Assembly: GCF_014643175.1 (NCBI RefSeq)
Contig: NZ_BMJH01000003.1
Span: 558,001-622,000, forward strand
Reading direction: 5' to 3'
Origin: Hoyosella rhizosphaerae
GTDB taxonomy: Bacteria > Actinomycetota > Actinomycetes > Mycobacteriales > Mycobacteriaceae
Length of the DNA stretch: 64,000 nucleotides
Positions 53,851 to 63,657 of this stretch are shown here, piece after piece. Every line of letters starts with the position of its first letter. The stretch's first letter is position 1. Under the pieces are notes generated by a model. It was given only the letters and a program-made list of their open reading frames with translations, searched no databases and was not told the origin of the DNA. A program made the translations under genes and the position numbers.

Positions 53851-55425
53851 TCAGCGCCGAGCGCGTGACCTCTTTTTAGGTGGTGGCAGTAGACCTTCAG
53901 CCCGCAAGTACGAAGCATGTGCTGCTAGCGCGTCTACGAGCGAACCCACTTGCGCGACTTCTGGTTGTACGTCAACGCGCAGACCAAATTCCACCGCTGT
54001 CTCCGCGGTCTTTGGGCCGATGCAAGCCACGATAGTGCGTTGGTGTGGCTTACCCGCGATACCGACTAGGTTCCGCACGGTCGACGACGAGGTGAAGAGA
54101 ACGGCATCGAACCCACCGGTCTTGATCATCTCGCGAATTTCGGCAGCGGGTGGTGCGGCACGTACGGTCCGGTATGCAGTGACGTCGTCGATTTCCCACC
54201 CACGCTCACGCAAGCCTTCAGCAAGTGTTTCGGTGGCAATGTCAGCGCGTGGCAGCAGGACGCGGTCTACCGGGTCAAGCACGTCGTCATGCGGCGGGAA
54301 GTCGGCCAGCAACCCCAAACTTGACTGCTCACCTGAAGGAACAAGTTCCGGAATGATGCCGAAGGCCCGTACCTTCTCTGCCGTCGCCTCGCCCACACAC
54401 GCAATCTTCACGCCAGAGAACGCTCGGGCGTCGAGGCCGAACTCCTCGAACTTCTCCCACACAGCCTTCACTGCATTGGTAGAGGTGAAGACCACCCATT
54501 GGTAGCGTCCGTCCACAAGCCCCTTGATGGCGCGTTCCATCTGTGCCGGGCTACGAGGAGGTTCAACCGAAATGGTGGGGACCTCAATGGGAATGGCGCC
54601 GTAGCTAACGAGGCGATCGCTCATCTCGCCAGCCTGATGCTTGGTGCGCGGCACAAGTACCGTCCAGCCGAACAGGTCTCGAGTTTCCCACCACGACATC
54701 TTGCTTCGCGACTGCACCACTTTGCCCACTGTCACGATGAGCGCACCCTGCAAGTCTGACCCAGCGTTGTTAAGTGTCGCCAGCGTTGCCTCAATGGTGC
54801 GCTGCTTACACGTAGTTCCGCAGATGGTGACCGCAACTGGAGTTTGTGGAGCCAACCCGTGCTCAACGAGGGCGCTCGCAACCTCTGCTAGGTGGCTTGC
54901 CGTGGCGTGCAACACCAGTGGTCCCGGTGCTGACGCGAGAGCCGCCCAGTCGACGTTGCATCGAACATCCGCCTCTGTATGTCCCGCACCGAGCGGCATG
55001 CCCGCATACGCCGGAACAACCGCACCCGGCGCCAGACCCGGTACAACTTCGAAACTAACCTGAGTTCGAGCAACTGCGGTGATCTCAGCGAGCACAGAGT
55101 CAGTGGTCATCGGGTCACCCGAAACGAGCCGAACTACGTCGTGCCCTCGGCGGGCTTCCGCCACAAGGGTTTTAGCCACCTCGCCTGGGTCGCCAAGGGC
55201 TGGTTTGATCTCAGGTGTGAAGTCGGCGCCTTCATCGCGGCGGTCTTCAGACGACAGGCAAGTGCCTAGCAGTACGGTCACCGCATCACTCACGTCGGCG
55301 TCAACGAACGCGACCGTTGTCGTTTCCAAGACCTGTTTTGCACGCAATGTAAGCAGTGCAGGGTCACCAGGACCTGATCCAACGAAGAGGACCCGACCTG
55401 GTGTGCTCTTACGCGCTCGGCTCAT
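53851..55425 (-). CDS. hemD: Uroporphyrinogen-III methyltransferase/synthase fusion
   Basis: A 524-residue fusion from ATG 55425 (GGAG eight bases upstream). Residues ~1-245 are a CobA/CysG-like SAM-dependent methylase fold: VLFVGSGPGDPALLTLRAKQ, DVVRLVSGDPM, VVPAYAGMPLGAG. Residues ~255-510 are a HemD fold: GWTVLVPRTKHQAGEMSDRL, WVVFTSTNAVKAVWEKFEEF and DAVLFTSSSTVRNLV. The same fusion is found in mycobacteria (Rv0511). It makes uroporphyrinogen III and may channel some to precorrin-2 for siroheme or cobalamin. Confidence 0.9.
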   Translation of the reverse strand: MSRARKSTPGRVLFVGSGPGDPALLTLRAKQVLETTTVAFVDADVSDAVTVLLGTCLSSEDRRDEGADFTPEIKPALGDPGEVAKTLVAEARRGHDVVRLVSGDPMTTDSVLAEITAVARTQVSFEVVPGLAPGAVVPAYAGMPLGAGHTEADVRCNVDWAALASAPGPLVLHATASHLAEVASALVEHGLAPQTPVAVTICGTTCKQRTIEATLATLNNAGSDLQGALIVTVGKVVQSRSKMSWWETRDLFGWTVLVPRTKHQAGEMSDRLVSYGAIPIEVPTISVEPPRSPAQMERAIKGLVDGRYQWVVFTSTNAVKAVWEKFEEFGLDARAFSGVKIACVGEATAEKVRAFGIIPELVPSGEQSSLGLLADFPPHDDVLDPVDRVLLPRADIATETLAEGLRERGWEIDDVTAYRTVRAAPPAAEIREMIKTGGFDAVLFTSSSTVRNLVGIAGKPHQRTIVACIGPKTAETAVEFGLRVDVQPEVAQVGSLVDALAAHASYLRAEGLLPPPKKRSRARR

Positions 55426-55476
55426 TGGCGATTCTCCAGTCAATACGCAAAGTTGACGCGGGGCTAGCGGGGTGGA

Positions 55477-56448
55477 TCATTGCCTTGGCGGACTTAAGCC
55501 CGCACCCTGTGTCAGCGGCATGAGATCCCGTGCACCTAAGTCAAGCAGTTCACGGGCAAGTTCTTGGCCGATTTCCACGGCTTTGTTCAAAGCCCCAGTT
55601 CGGGATGCCCGAATGGTGTGGGACCCATCAAGCGCGACAACGCACGCCCGAAGGAACAGTTCCATATGTACTTCACCCTGGTCATCGAGTGATTCTGCGA
55701 CGACCGCAAGAGCTCCAACAGGTGCGGTACATCCAGCTTCAAGTTCGGCGAGCAGTGTGCGCTCCGCTGCAACAACGGCGCGCGTATCACTATCATCCTG
55801 CCGAGCAACAAGAGCTACCAAATCGGTGTCCTCGACGCGGCACTCAATTGCGAGCGCACCTTGTGCTGGGGCTGGCAACATCTGCACCGGATCAAGTGAT
55901 TCCGAGATTTCGGACAGCCGGCCAACCCGTGACAGACCTGCCCGGGCCAGCACTACTGCGTCGAGCTCACCAGAGGTGACACGACCAATTCGTGAGTCGA
56001 TGTTCCCGCGCAGCGGGACGATGTCTAGCCCAAGCCCTAGGGCGCGCAGTTGTGACGCCCGCCGCGGCGCTGAGGTGCCCACCTTGGAGCCGGTGGGAAG
56101 TTCACCGAGCACCATGTTGTCGCGTGCAATCAAGGCATCGCGGGGGTCCTCACGCGCGGGCACTCCGGCGATCACAAATCGCGGGTCCTGCGCTGTGGGC
56201 AAATCCTTATACGAGTGGACTGCAATATCAACTTCGCCAGCTGCTAGTGCATCGCGAAGCGCAGCGGTAAAAACACCGACCCCGATGGTTTCCACTGGTG
56301 CCGCTGATGCATCACCAGCGGTGCGGACGACAACAAGTTCAGCTGGGTGGCCCTCAGCGATAATGGCATCGCGTACCGTCCCAGCCTGGGTCAGAGCGAG
56401 AATGCTTCCACGAGTGCCAATACGGAGCGGTCGGTCCGGGTCAGGCAT
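55477..56448 (-). CDS. hemC: Porphobilinogen deaminase
   Basis: A 323-residue enzyme. [20 protein letters not shown] is the N-terminus, VHSYKDLPT and [14 protein letters not shown] follow, and [13 protein letters not shown] holds the cysteine that carries the dipyrromethane cofactor. It assembles hydroxymethylbilane from four porphobilinogens. It overlaps hemA by eight bases and precedes hemD by 51 bases. Confidence 0.95.
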   Translation of the reverse strand: MPDPDRPLRIGTRGSILALTQAGTVRDAIIAEGHPAELVVVRTAGDASAAPVETIGVGVFTAALRDALAAGEVDIAVHSYKDLPTAQDPRFVIAGVPAREDPRDALIARDNMVLGELPTGSKVGTSAPRRASQLRALGLGLDIVPLRGNIDSRIGRVTSGELDAVVLARAGLSRVGRLSEISESLDPVQMLPAPAQGALAIECRVEDTDLVALVARQDDSDTRAVVAAERTLLAELEAGCTAPVGALAVVAESLDDQGEVHMELFLRACVVALDGSHTIRASRTGALNKAVEIGQELARELLDLGARDLMPLTQGAGLSPPRQ

Positions 56449-57787
56449 CTGTTCTGCCCTTCAGACGCTCTGGCTGGGCTTCAAACGTCGTTGATAACAA
56501 TGCTTCTGGCGCTCCCGTGCTTAGTTCGAACAATTCGCGAAGAGCTTCCGCGTAGTTACTACCGTCCGGCGAACTTGCGAGTTGCTTCACTCGCACTGTG
56601 GGAGCGTGCAGCAACTTATCCACTACCCGACGCACGGTGTTCGCTACTTCAGCTCGATCGCGGTCCTGCATTGCGGGCAGTTTCGATTCGAGCCGCATCA
56701 GTTCCGCTTCGACTACTTCTGCCGCTCGGCGCCGCAAGGCCGTCACGGTAGGAGTGACCTCAGCGAGACGCTGGCTTTCCAAGTAGGTAGCAATCTCGCC
56801 GACGACGATGCTGCGAGCTGCTGCGGCGTCCGCGGCTGCAGCGCCTGCACCTGGATCGCGCTGCAGAGTCTCCATGTCGAGAATGTGCACGCCAGGCAAC
56901 TCAGCAACAGCGGTGTCGACGTCGCGTGGAAGTCCGAGGTCGCAGATCACCACATCGCGGTGCATGCGTTGTGACATGGCCTGGAGGACGTCACCAAGTT
57001 CAACGACCGCCCCGACTGCGCCCGTGCATGTCACTACGACGTCAGCTGCACTGATGGCGTCGACAAGCCCATCGAGGTTGCTTGACGTGGCGGTAGCGCC
57101 ATTCTCGCGTGCCGTACTTGCGAGGTTTTCGGCCTTGTCGAGCGTGCGGTTAGCCACATGAATTGATGTGACACCCGCACGAATGAGGTGTGCAACGGCA
57201 AGACCAGCCATGGCACCAGCGCCTACCACTGTGGCGGTGCGTCCGACCAATCCGCCGTGGATCTGACTGGCATGATCAAGGGCGACTGATACGACTGAAG
57301 CCCCAGCGGAATCGATACCCGTTTCTGTGTGGACCCGTTTGCCGACGCGCAGCGCCTGCTGGGCAAGTTCGTGGAGGGTCCTGCCGACGGCCTGGTGTTC
57401 GTCAGCTTCCGCGTAGGCGCTTCTAATCTGCCCGAGGATTTGCTGCTCGCCAACCACGATGGAGTCAAGACCGCTTGCAACCGAAAAGAGGTGCTCAACG
57501 GCTGCTTCGCTGTAGTGCACATAGGCATGGCGGGTCAGTTCATTCAGGTCGAGGCCTGAATGTTCAGAGACAAGCGCGGTGAGGTCTGCTAGGGCACCGT
57601 GGAAAGCGTCAACGACGGCGTAAATTTCGACCCTGTTGCATGTGGATACAAGCATTGCTTCCGACACATGCGGGGACATCATTATCTTGTCGAGCGCCTT
57701 GGGGCGATCCCCGTCGGGGAATGCCACCTTCTCCAGAATTGGCACGGGCGCACTTCGATGTGACACACCGAGCAGCAGCACACTCAC
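56441..57787 (-). CDS. hemA: Glutamyl-tRNA reductase
   Basis: A 448-residue enzyme for the first step of the C5 route to 5-aminolevulinate. [20 protein letters not shown] contains the catalytic Cys; [20 protein letters not shown] is the NADPH-binding loop, and the C-terminal part is the helical dimerisation domain. GTG start near 57787. hemL, the next enzyme, is not in the window. The cluster order is that of mycobacteria. Confidence 0.95.
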   Translation of the reverse strand: MSVLLLGVSHRSAPVPILEKVAFPDGDRPKALDKIMMSPHVSEAMLVSTCNRVEIYAVVDAFHGALADLTALVSEHSGLDLNELTRHAYVHYSEAAVEHLFSVASGLDSIVVGEQQILGQIRSAYAEADEHQAVGRTLHELAQQALRVGKRVHTETGIDSAGASVVSVALDHASQIHGGLVGRTATVVGAGAMAGLAVAHLIRAGVTSIHVANRTLDKAENLASTARENGATATSSNLDGLVDAISAADVVVTCTGAVGAVVELGDVLQAMSQRMHRDVVICDLGLPRDVDTAVAELPGVHILDMETLQRDPGAGAAAADAAAARSIVVGEIATYLESQRLAEVTPTVTALRRRAAEVVEAELMRLESKLPAMQDRDRAEVANTVRRVVDKLLHAPTVRVKQLASSPDGSNYAEALRELFELSTGAPEALLSTTFEAQPERLKGRTDA

Positions 57788-58053
57788 AGCAGCATCACCG
57801 TTCCGACTCCTCGACGCGACAATGGCCCACGAACTCAGTTCGTTGGAGCGATTGTCGCGTGTTCGCTCCGAACTGACATAAACGCTGCCAGGGACTTACG
57901 ATTTCCCTCACTTCGAAGGCTCCTTGCCAGCCAGTGGATGCACTGTTCACCACAGTAAACCCGAAGCACTCTTTATCTAACGGTAACGGGTGATCACGGC
58001 GACGTCCAAGTTCACTCCACTTCACTGACCTGCCCAAATCGATAAGGTGAACC

Positions 58054-58338
58054 TCACATCGCCAGGTCGGCGCGCAATCGCTGCTCGTCGACTGATCCAT
58101 AACTGTGTTCTACGCCATTCAGAAGAACCACGGGTAGACGATCGCCAAATTCCTCCCGCAGCTCGGGATCTCGGAGCGCATGCTCATCGACATCAACCAC
58201 ATCGAGCTCAAATCCGAGCTCACCGCTCAGTTTCTCAAGATGTTCCCGCGCCACGACACAAACGGAACACCCGGCACGGCTCAACAATGTCACCGTAGCC
58301 TGATCACCAACATCACCTTGAAGAGAAGAATTATTCAC
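58054..58338 (-). CDS. Glutaredoxin-like protein
   Basis: A 94-residue thioredoxin-fold protein started at GTG 58338, which has TATCCT seven bases before it (leaderless type). ATVTLLSRAGCSVCVVAREH contains the CxxC active site (Cys-Ser-Val-Cys), then ELDVVDVDEHALRDPELREE and the cis-Pro loop RLPVVLLNGVEHSYG. It equals the small redox protein at this place in M. tuberculosis (Rv0508). An open extension upstream is ignored. Confidence 0.85.
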   Translation of the reverse strand: MNNSSLQGDVGDQATVTLLSRAGCSVCVVAREHLEKLSGELGFELDVVDVDEHALRDPELREEFGDRLPVVLLNGVEHSYGSVDEQRLRADLAM

Positions 58339-58442
58339 AGCCGAGAGGATATGTTGGACAGCGACGTCCCACACCTCTATTGATGTGTACGTAGCCGTCG
58401 GGGCAGCTAGTGTAGGGACGAGATTCAAGCGGGAGGTAAAAC

Positions 58443-59396
58443 GTGCCGGACCGTACAAGGTTCTTCAGCACCAGCTCGGAGTGGATGCGCAGCCACTGGG
58501 AAGCGCACCGGCCTTTCGGCATGAGCGCTGCAGAAAAGCGCCTCAACATTGCAGGTGAAGCGAGCGCCGAAGCGGCCTACGCCCTCTACGAAGCGCAAGC
58601 CGAACAGCGCCCGACTGTCCCCCGTGACCTCACCGCCGCAGCATTTTTTGACGTCGACAACACCATGGTGTCCGGCGCCTCATCAATCCACTTCGCGCGC
58701 GGGCTCGCAAGCCGCAACTACATTTCCGTCAAAGACATGGCCGCATTCGGCTGGCAACAAATCAAGTTCCGCATTACAGGAAAAGAGAACAGCCGCGACG
58801 TCGCAAGCGGCAAGGAGAAGGCGCTCGCCTTTATCGCAGGGCGCTCCACCGCTGAATTCACGCAGCTTGGCGAAGAAATCTATGACGAGCTCATCGCGGA
58901 TAAGATCTGGCCGGGAACACGTGCTCTCGCCCAAATGCACCTCGACGCGGGGCAACAAGTGTGGCTTGTTACGGCCACCCCAGTGGAACTCGCTCAGGTG
59001 ATCGCCAAGCGACTCGGGCTTACGGGTGCGCTAGGCACTGTCCTTGAAAGCGAAGACGGAAAGTTCACTGGCCGACTTGTCGGTGACTTGTTGCACGGCA
59101 GAGGAAAAGCACATGCCATCCGCGGACTCGCGGCGCGCGAAGGCCTAAATTTGCGACGTTGCACTGCCTACTCAGACAGCTTCAACGACATGCCCATGCT
59201 GACAGCGGTGGGTACTGCAGTTGCCATCAACCCAGACTCTGATCTACGTGCGGTGTCGAAAGACCGCAACTGGGAGATTCGTGACTTCCGAACAGGGCGC
59301 AAAGCAGCGAAGATTGGAATCCCCACAGCCCTCGCGTTGGGCGCCCTAGGCGGTACCGTCGCCGCGATTGCGAGTCGCCGCGACAAGTACCGGTGA
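58443..59396 (+). CDS. HAD-superfamily phosphatase (SerB-like, IB group)
   Basis: A 317-residue protein with GGGAGG six bases before GTG 58443. [14 protein letters not shown] supplies the nucleophile Asp pair, [19 protein letters not shown] the second motif, [11 protein letters not shown] the lysine and [20 protein letters not shown] the third motif. It is the SerB-like enzyme found at this place in mycolata (Rv0505c type); substrate may be phosphoserine or a phospholipid. The C-terminus ([19 protein letters not shown]) is a membrane anchor. Confidence 0.85.
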   Translation: MPDRTRFFSTSSEWMRSHWEAHRPFGMSAAEKRLNIAGEASAEAAYALYEAQAEQRPTVPRDLTAAAFFDVDNTMVSGASSIHFARGLASRNYISVKDMAAFGWQQIKFRITGKENSRDVASGKEKALAFIAGRSTAEFTQLGEEIYDELIADKIWPGTRALAQMHLDAGQQVWLVTATPVELAQVIAKRLGLTGALGTVLESEDGKFTGRLVGDLLHGRGKAHAIRGLAAREGLNLRRCTAYSDSFNDMPMLTAVGTAVAINPDSDLRAVSKDRNWEIRDFRTGRKAAKIGIPTALALGALGGTVAAIASRRDKYR

Positions 59397-59430
59397 CGGC
59401 CCAGGTCCGCTCAGACCTAGGAAAAGCATT

Positions 59431-60561
59431 TCAGCCTAGGAAGATGTTCCTCCGGTTGGCGAGGACTCGATACAGCGTTTGCTGAATGGTCTCACGCACC
59501 TGGTCTGTGAGATCAAAAACGACCATTGGGTCTTCGGCGCATGCTGGACCGAACTCGCTGGTGTCAATGGGCTCACCGAAAACGATGTGCCACTTTGTAG
59601 GCAACGGAATCATGCCCACAGGACCGAGAAGCGGGAACAGCGGCGTGATCGGAAAGTACGGAATACCGAGTAGTCGAGCCAAGGCTTTGAAGTCGCCGAT
59701 CTTCGGATAGATTTCCTCAGAACCGACGATCGAGCATGGAATGATCGGAGCGCCCGTGCGCAGCGCTGCGGAAACGAACCCACCACGCCCAAATCGCTGA
59801 AGCTTGTATCGATCGGAATAGGGCTTGCCAATGCCTTTGAACCCCTCGGGGAACACGGCTGTCAATTCACCCTTGCGGAGGAGCCTCTCAGCGTCGGGGT
59901 TACAGGCGAGTGTGTGACCCGCTTTGCGCGCCACAGTCGACACGACTGGCATATCGAAAACCAAGTCTGCAGCGAGCATCCGCATGGGCCGATGCCCTGG
60001 AGTGCGGTCATGCACGGCAACGGACGTCATCAAACCATCAATCGGCACAACACCCGCGTGGTTAGCCACAATCAGGGCGGCGCCGTGCTCAGGCAGGTGT
60101 TCGATGCCGCTGACGTCAACACGGAACCACTTGTCGAATAGTGGCCGTAGGAGCGGCAGCAAAACATTGTCGTTGAGGTGCTCGTCGTAACCGAACTCAT
60201 CAATCTCGTAATCGCCGGTGACGCGCCTGCGCATAAACGCCGCAGTTTCTGCCACCTGGACCGCGATCTTGCTGCGAACACCGCCAAGGGGAAGCGGAAT
60301 TGGGAGCGCAAACATGCCTTCGTCAGCCGGTGCAGGTTCTGCGCTGTCCGCGTCCGAGTTGTCTGCGGAGTCGTCGAAATGCTCAGCAGAGTAATCCGCG
60401 CCCGTGTACGAAGTTTCACCGTCTGGAGATGGCTGAGAGTCATCGGAATCATCAGGGGTCGGCGGGTGGTGCTTGATCAGGTCATCGCCCACCCCCGTGG
60501 AGTCAGGCGCAGCTGACCGGCGACCCATTCCGTCACCGTGCAGCGGAATCACTTTCGCCAT
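59431..60561 (-). CDS. 1-acylglycerol-3-phosphate-type acyltransferase
   Basis: A 376-residue protein from ATG 60561 with GGGAGA eight bases upstream. Residues 30-90 are a disordered Asp/Ser/Pro-rich region (PTPDDSDDSQPSPDG). The PlsC-like domain follows: ALIVANHAGVVPIDGLM (the His and Asp are separated by six residues rather than the usual four), ELTAVFPEGFKGIGKP and IIPCSIVGSEEIYP. Likely a phospholipid acyltransferase at the membrane. It follows the epimerase gene by 20 bases. Confidence 0.85.
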   Translation of the reverse strand: MAKVIPLHGDGMGRRSAAPDSTGVGDDLIKHHPPTPDDSDDSQPSPDGETSYTGADYSAEHFDDSADNSDADSAEPAPADEGMFALPIPLPLGGVRSKIAVQVAETAAFMRRRVTGDYEIDEFGYDEHLNDNVLLPLLRPLFDKWFRVDVSGIEHLPEHGAALIVANHAGVVPIDGLMTSVAVHDRTPGHRPMRMLAADLVFDMPVVSTVARKAGHTLACNPDAERLLRKGELTAVFPEGFKGIGKPYSDRYKLQRFGRGGFVSAALRTGAPIIPCSIVGSEEIYPKIGDFKALARLLGIPYFPITPLFPLLGPVGMIPLPTKWHIVFGEPIDTSEFGPACAEDPMVVFDLTDQVRETIQQTLYRVLANRRNIFLG

Positions 60562-60581
60562 GCCTGCAGTCTCCCTTTGCA

Positions 60582-61769
60582 TCATGCCCACCGCGCTACA
60601 GCGGCGACTACCTTTGATTCGAGACGTCGGACAGAATCCGGATCCACGATCCTCGTAGATTTACGACTTCGCAGAAAATCGTCAAATGCCTGAAGCGTGG
60701 TCCACCGCGGAGTAAAACCTAGCTTCTCTCGCATACGGGTGGTGTCTAGTCCACAACCGTAGACGAGGTAATCCAATTGGTCACTGGCATAGTCGTGCAA
60801 CCCAAGCCGCTTCTGAACGCCAGACACAAGCGGGAACGCCGGTGTCACAATCGGCATTTGTACGCCGCCCGCGCGACGAATGGCCTGCGACAGCGCGATA
60901 ACACCATCGGCCGCGACATTAAAGGTGCCAGCGGAACCAGCCAAGGTTGCGCGCTCGAACGCTGCGAGAGCGTCTTCCTCGTGCAGCAACTGGAGTCGTG
61001 GATCACGGCCGAAAATCGTCGCAACGACTGGTTGCAACAGATAGCGCGTGAGTTCAGTTTCCAACCGCGGACCAATAATTGGAGCTAGTCGAAGAATCGT
61101 CGTCGCAATGTCCGGTCGGCGCCTACCGAGCGCCCTGGTGTAGCCCTCGACATCAAGGCAGTCACGGGCGAAGCCACCCTTGGGGGGCTTGCGTGCGCTC
61201 ATCTCCTCCGTAAACATCGCAGGGTCCTTCGCGCTCGACCCGTAGATGTTCCACGAAGATTTCAAAATTACTTGTTTGACGTGCGACGACTTCTGACACG
61301 CCGCGAGAAGCTGCATCGCGCCGATGACGTTCATCTCTTTGGTTGCGGCCCGGCCACCTGACCGTGAAGGGTGCGGCGACATCGACAGGTGAACCACCGT
61401 GTCGACTTCTGCGTTGCGCACCACCTTGGCGATCAGCGGGTTCCGGATATCGGCACGGACAAAGTCGGCGCGCCCCATTCGTCTACGCATATCTTTTGAC
61501 GGCGGAACCGCATCGACGGCAATCACTCGTTCGATATTTGGATTTTGCGCCAACTTCGCGGTGAGGAACCCACCAAGAAAACGGCTCGCACCCGTGACGA
61601 GGACTACACGCGGGGCACTTGGCTCCTCGCCTTTGCTTGACCCTGACTCACCGCTGCTAGGTTCGCGGTCAGCTTGAGCGTCGTCACCCGATATCGAGGC
61701 ATGATGGTTCGGCGGGTCAGACTCAACGCGAGTATCGCGTTCTGCCACGAGCCCACGCTCTTCAACCAT
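60582..61769 (-). CDS. NAD-dependent epimerase/dehydratase-family protein
   Basis: About 395 residues from ATG 61769 (GAGG upstream); a GTG at 61778 is an alternative. After a charged, disordered N-terminus (~50 residues) the Rossmann part begins RVVLVTGASRFLGGFLTAKL, a variant in which Arg replaces the second glycine. VDTVVHLSMSPHPS, QVILKSSWNIYGSSAKDP and GTFNVAADGVIALSQA are SDR features. The Tyr-x-x-x-Lys reads YGSSAK and may not be catalytic in the classical way. Equivalent of the GalE-like Rv0501; its substrate is unknown. Confidence 0.8.
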   Translation of the reverse strand: MVEERGLVAERDTRVESDPPNHHASISGDDAQADREPSSGESGSSKGEEPSAPRVVLVTGASRFLGGFLTAKLAQNPNIERVIAVDAVPPSKDMRRRMGRADFVRADIRNPLIAKVVRNAEVDTVVHLSMSPHPSRSGGRAATKEMNVIGAMQLLAACQKSSHVKQVILKSSWNIYGSSAKDPAMFTEEMSARKPPKGGFARDCLDVEGYTRALGRRRPDIATTILRLAPIIGPRLETELTRYLLQPVVATIFGRDPRLQLLHEEDALAAFERATLAGSAGTFNVAADGVIALSQAIRRAGGVQMPIVTPAFPLVSGVQKRLGLHDYASDQLDYLVYGCGLDTTRMREKLGFTPRWTTLQAFDDFLRSRKSTRIVDPDSVRRLESKVVAAVARWA

Positions 61770-61868
61770 CGTGTCCACCTCGTCTACCCTAGTGCCGCAT
61801 CACCGGCGTCGACAATCGCCACACCTAGAGAAATGCCGACAAATTGCAATTTTGGTGCACAAATACCG

Positions 61869-61899
61869 GTGCCCGCCACGAGTTCATCGTGACGGGCAC
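61869..61899. terminator. Dyad upstream of the epimerase gene
   Basis: GTGCCCGcCACGAgttcaTCGTGaCGGGCAC, written in two halves here as arms GTGCCCG and CGGGCAC around CACGA/TCGTG, is a near-perfect 31-base dyad without a T-run. It could be a regulator site or a weak terminator. Confidence 0.4.
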
Positions 61900-61927
61900 A
61901 CATGGCACCGTTCGGTAAGCGAAAATA

Positions 61928-61954
61928 CTAGGCGTTTACGGTTGAAACGCCTAG
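61928..61954 (-). terminator. Terminator after the small basic protein gene
   Basis: Perfect 10-bp stem CTAGGCGTTT / AAACGCCTAG with 7-base loop, followed on the minus strand by TATTTTCG; it starts six bases after the stop codon at 61961. Confidence 0.8.
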
Positions 61955-61960
61955 CCCTCG

Positions 61961-62062
61961 CTACTTACCAAGTTTGCGACGCTGCACCCGAGTCCTGCGA
62001 AGAAGCTTGCGGTGCTTCTTCTTCGACATACGCTTCCGTCGCTTCTTAATCACTGAACCCAT
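61961..62062 (-). CDS. 33-residue basic protein (AURKAIP1/COX24-type, bS22-like)
   Basis: The frame ATG 62062 to TAG 61961 encodes [20 protein letters not shown] followed by [13 protein letters not shown]: 33 residues, about half Lys or Arg. This is the invariant short protein of actinobacteria with the AURKAIP1/COX24 domain, found in mycobacterial ribosomes as an extra subunit (bS22). GAGG lies upstream of the start. In M. tuberculosis it is Rv0500B and lies in the same place. It binds rRNA in the small subunit. Confidence 0.9.
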
Positions 62063-62309
62063 ATTGGGTGCCCCTCGTTCTGCTTGACGTCATCTGCGGA
62101 CAGGCTTTGCCACGCATCGAGCTACCTGCCGGCCAGCGCCAAACGTGCTGACCGATGATTGCCGGAGTCACCGAACCAATCATCGATGGCCAGCCAGCCG
62201 ACGCGCCGAGGGTCCATATTACCGCTGATCGAAGCCGATCTGTTAACCGCCGGTCGTTTTGGCGTTTTCACCACCACATTTGTGACCTTTTAGGCCGACT
62301 CGTGCGGGG
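62063..62309. other. Intergenic region without recognisable gene
   Basis: About 250 bases between the excisionase-like gene and the 33-residue protein gene. It probably carries the promoter of the latter; no feature besides short A+T-rich stretches is visible. Confidence 0.4.
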
Positions 62310-62561
62310 TTAACTCACATCAAAGTACGAAGTTTGCAAGTAGTCGTGCACAGTTTTTGCGTGCACACGGAATGAACGGCCGACACGTACGGCAGGCAAC
62401 TCACCACTGTGCACAAGTCGGTAAACCGTCATCTTGGAGACCCGCATAAGGGATGCGACCTCGGCGACAGTAAGAAACTGCGTGGAGCCGAAAACTGATT
62501 GAGTCACAGTGTTGTCACTTCCACCAGTGTTGGGCCCCGTTGGGGGTAGATCTGTAGCCAT
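62310..62561 (-). CDS. Excisionase-family (MerR-like HTH) DNA-binding protein
   Basis: An 83-residue protein from ATG 62561 with GGAGGTGA upstream. FLTVAEVASLMRVSKMTVYR followed by LVHSGELPAVRVGRSFRVHA is the HTH of the excisionase/BldC family. The N-terminal 30 residues are Ser/Thr/Gly-rich. The place next to proC and the small basic protein is that of Rv0500A. It is likely a small transcription regulator, not a phage excisionase. Confidence 0.85.
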   Translation of the reverse strand: MATDLPPTGPNTGGSDNTVTQSVFGSTQFLTVAEVASLMRVSKMTVYRLVHSGELPAVRVGRSFRVHAKTVHDYLQTSYFDVS

Positions 62562-62774
62562 ACTATTTTCACCTCCAGCACGCCCGGCGCCACCGGCTTC
62601 CCCTCCGGCAGTGTTGACACCTACGTGCTGCAATGAGTTTAGCGGGACTCATGTGCATAAAGCGACGGGAGTGCCTAAGCTCAGCGAACCTTGATCCTGA
62701 AAGTGTGGCGATCACAGAGTGCCGCTAACGGTTACAGTTCACCGCACCAAAAATCCCACTCCCACAATTTGGGA

Positions 62775-63611
62775 TCAGTACAGCTCGCCAAGCTTCACCG
62801 AACGATCTCGAGCAGCTCCGAGCGCATCAAGAACTGCCGCGCGGAACCCCTGCCGCTCAAACTCCGCAAGAGCCGCGGCCGTAGTGCCGCCTGGAGACGT
62901 CACGGCGTAGCGCAGCTCAGACGCGACAGCACTGGGAAGAGTTCCGGTCTGCTTCTCTTCGGCAAGGAACATCTCCGCAGACCCGAGAAATGTTTGCACC
63001 ACCAGCTCCATTGCCGCTGGGCGCGGCAACCCAAGGGCCACCGCCGCATCAACCATGGCCTCCACCATGAGGAAAAAATACGCCGGTCCCGACCCTGATA
63101 CCGCTGTCACAGCGTCCAATGCTGATTCAGCCATCACAGCAACCCGACCGACCGGTTCAAGCAATTCCGACACAAAGGCCACGTTCTCATCGGTGGCGTA
63201 GCGACCGGCTGACACCACGCACATCCCTTTGCCGACGAGCATCGGAGTGTTCGGCATAACCCTCACCACAGCGGTACCTGCTGGAACTTTGGACTCCAAC
63301 CAGGACGTCGACAAACCGGCGGCAAGCGAAACAACCACCTTGTCGTTGTCGCTCAATTCAAAGACGTCACCAATCTCGGACAGCGCAGATTCGACATCGC
63401 CCGGCTTCACCGCAACAACGATGGTGTCCGCGGCCTCGGCAGCGTCGCGGGCAGACAAGGTGCGAATACCAAACCGTCGGGAAAGCTGCGTAGCGCGTTC
63501 GCTAGATTTTTCAGAAACAAACACCGTTCGCGGGTCGCGACCTGAGGCCAGAAGACCTGCAATAAGCGCCTCACCGATTCGACCTCCGCCAATAACAGCA
63601 ATATTCGTCAT
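62775..63611 (-). CDS. proC: Pyrroline-5-carboxylate reductase
   Basis: A 278-residue enzyme for the last step of proline synthesis. ATG 63611 opens MTNIAVIGGGRIGEALIAGL, the NADPH-binding start; longer frames are not supported. VRVMPNTPMLVGKGM and AVSGSGPAYFFLMVEAMVDA plus RYAVTSPGGTTAAALAEFER are the substrate and dimer motifs. Length is normal. It lies downstream of the TIM-barrel gene on the same strand, 46 bases away. Confidence 0.95.
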   Translation of the reverse strand: MTNIAVIGGGRIGEALIAGLLASGRDPRTVFVSEKSSERATQLSRRFGIRTLSARDAAEAADTIVVAVKPGDVESALSEIGDVFELSDNDKVVVSLAAGLSTSWLESKVPAGTAVVRVMPNTPMLVGKGMCVVSAGRYATDENVAFVSELLEPVGRVAVMAESALDAVTAVSGSGPAYFFLMVEAMVDAAVALGLPRPAAMELVVQTFLGSAEMFLAEEKQTGTLPSAVASELRYAVTSPGGTTAAALAEFERQGFRAAVLDALGAARDRSVKLGELY

Positions 63612-63657
63612 GGCGTGTAGCGTGCCACGACTGCCGGGCAGCCGCGAAATGAACACG

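Noticed and set aside
55472..56494. 340-codon plus-strand frame
   Set aside because: Antisense to hemC, Ser/Ala/Arg-rich, no ribosome binding site or family match.
62310..62561. Phage excisionase as sign of a prophage
   Set aside because: This small HTH protein beside proC is a conserved chromosomal gene in Mycobacteriales; no integrase or phage genes are near.
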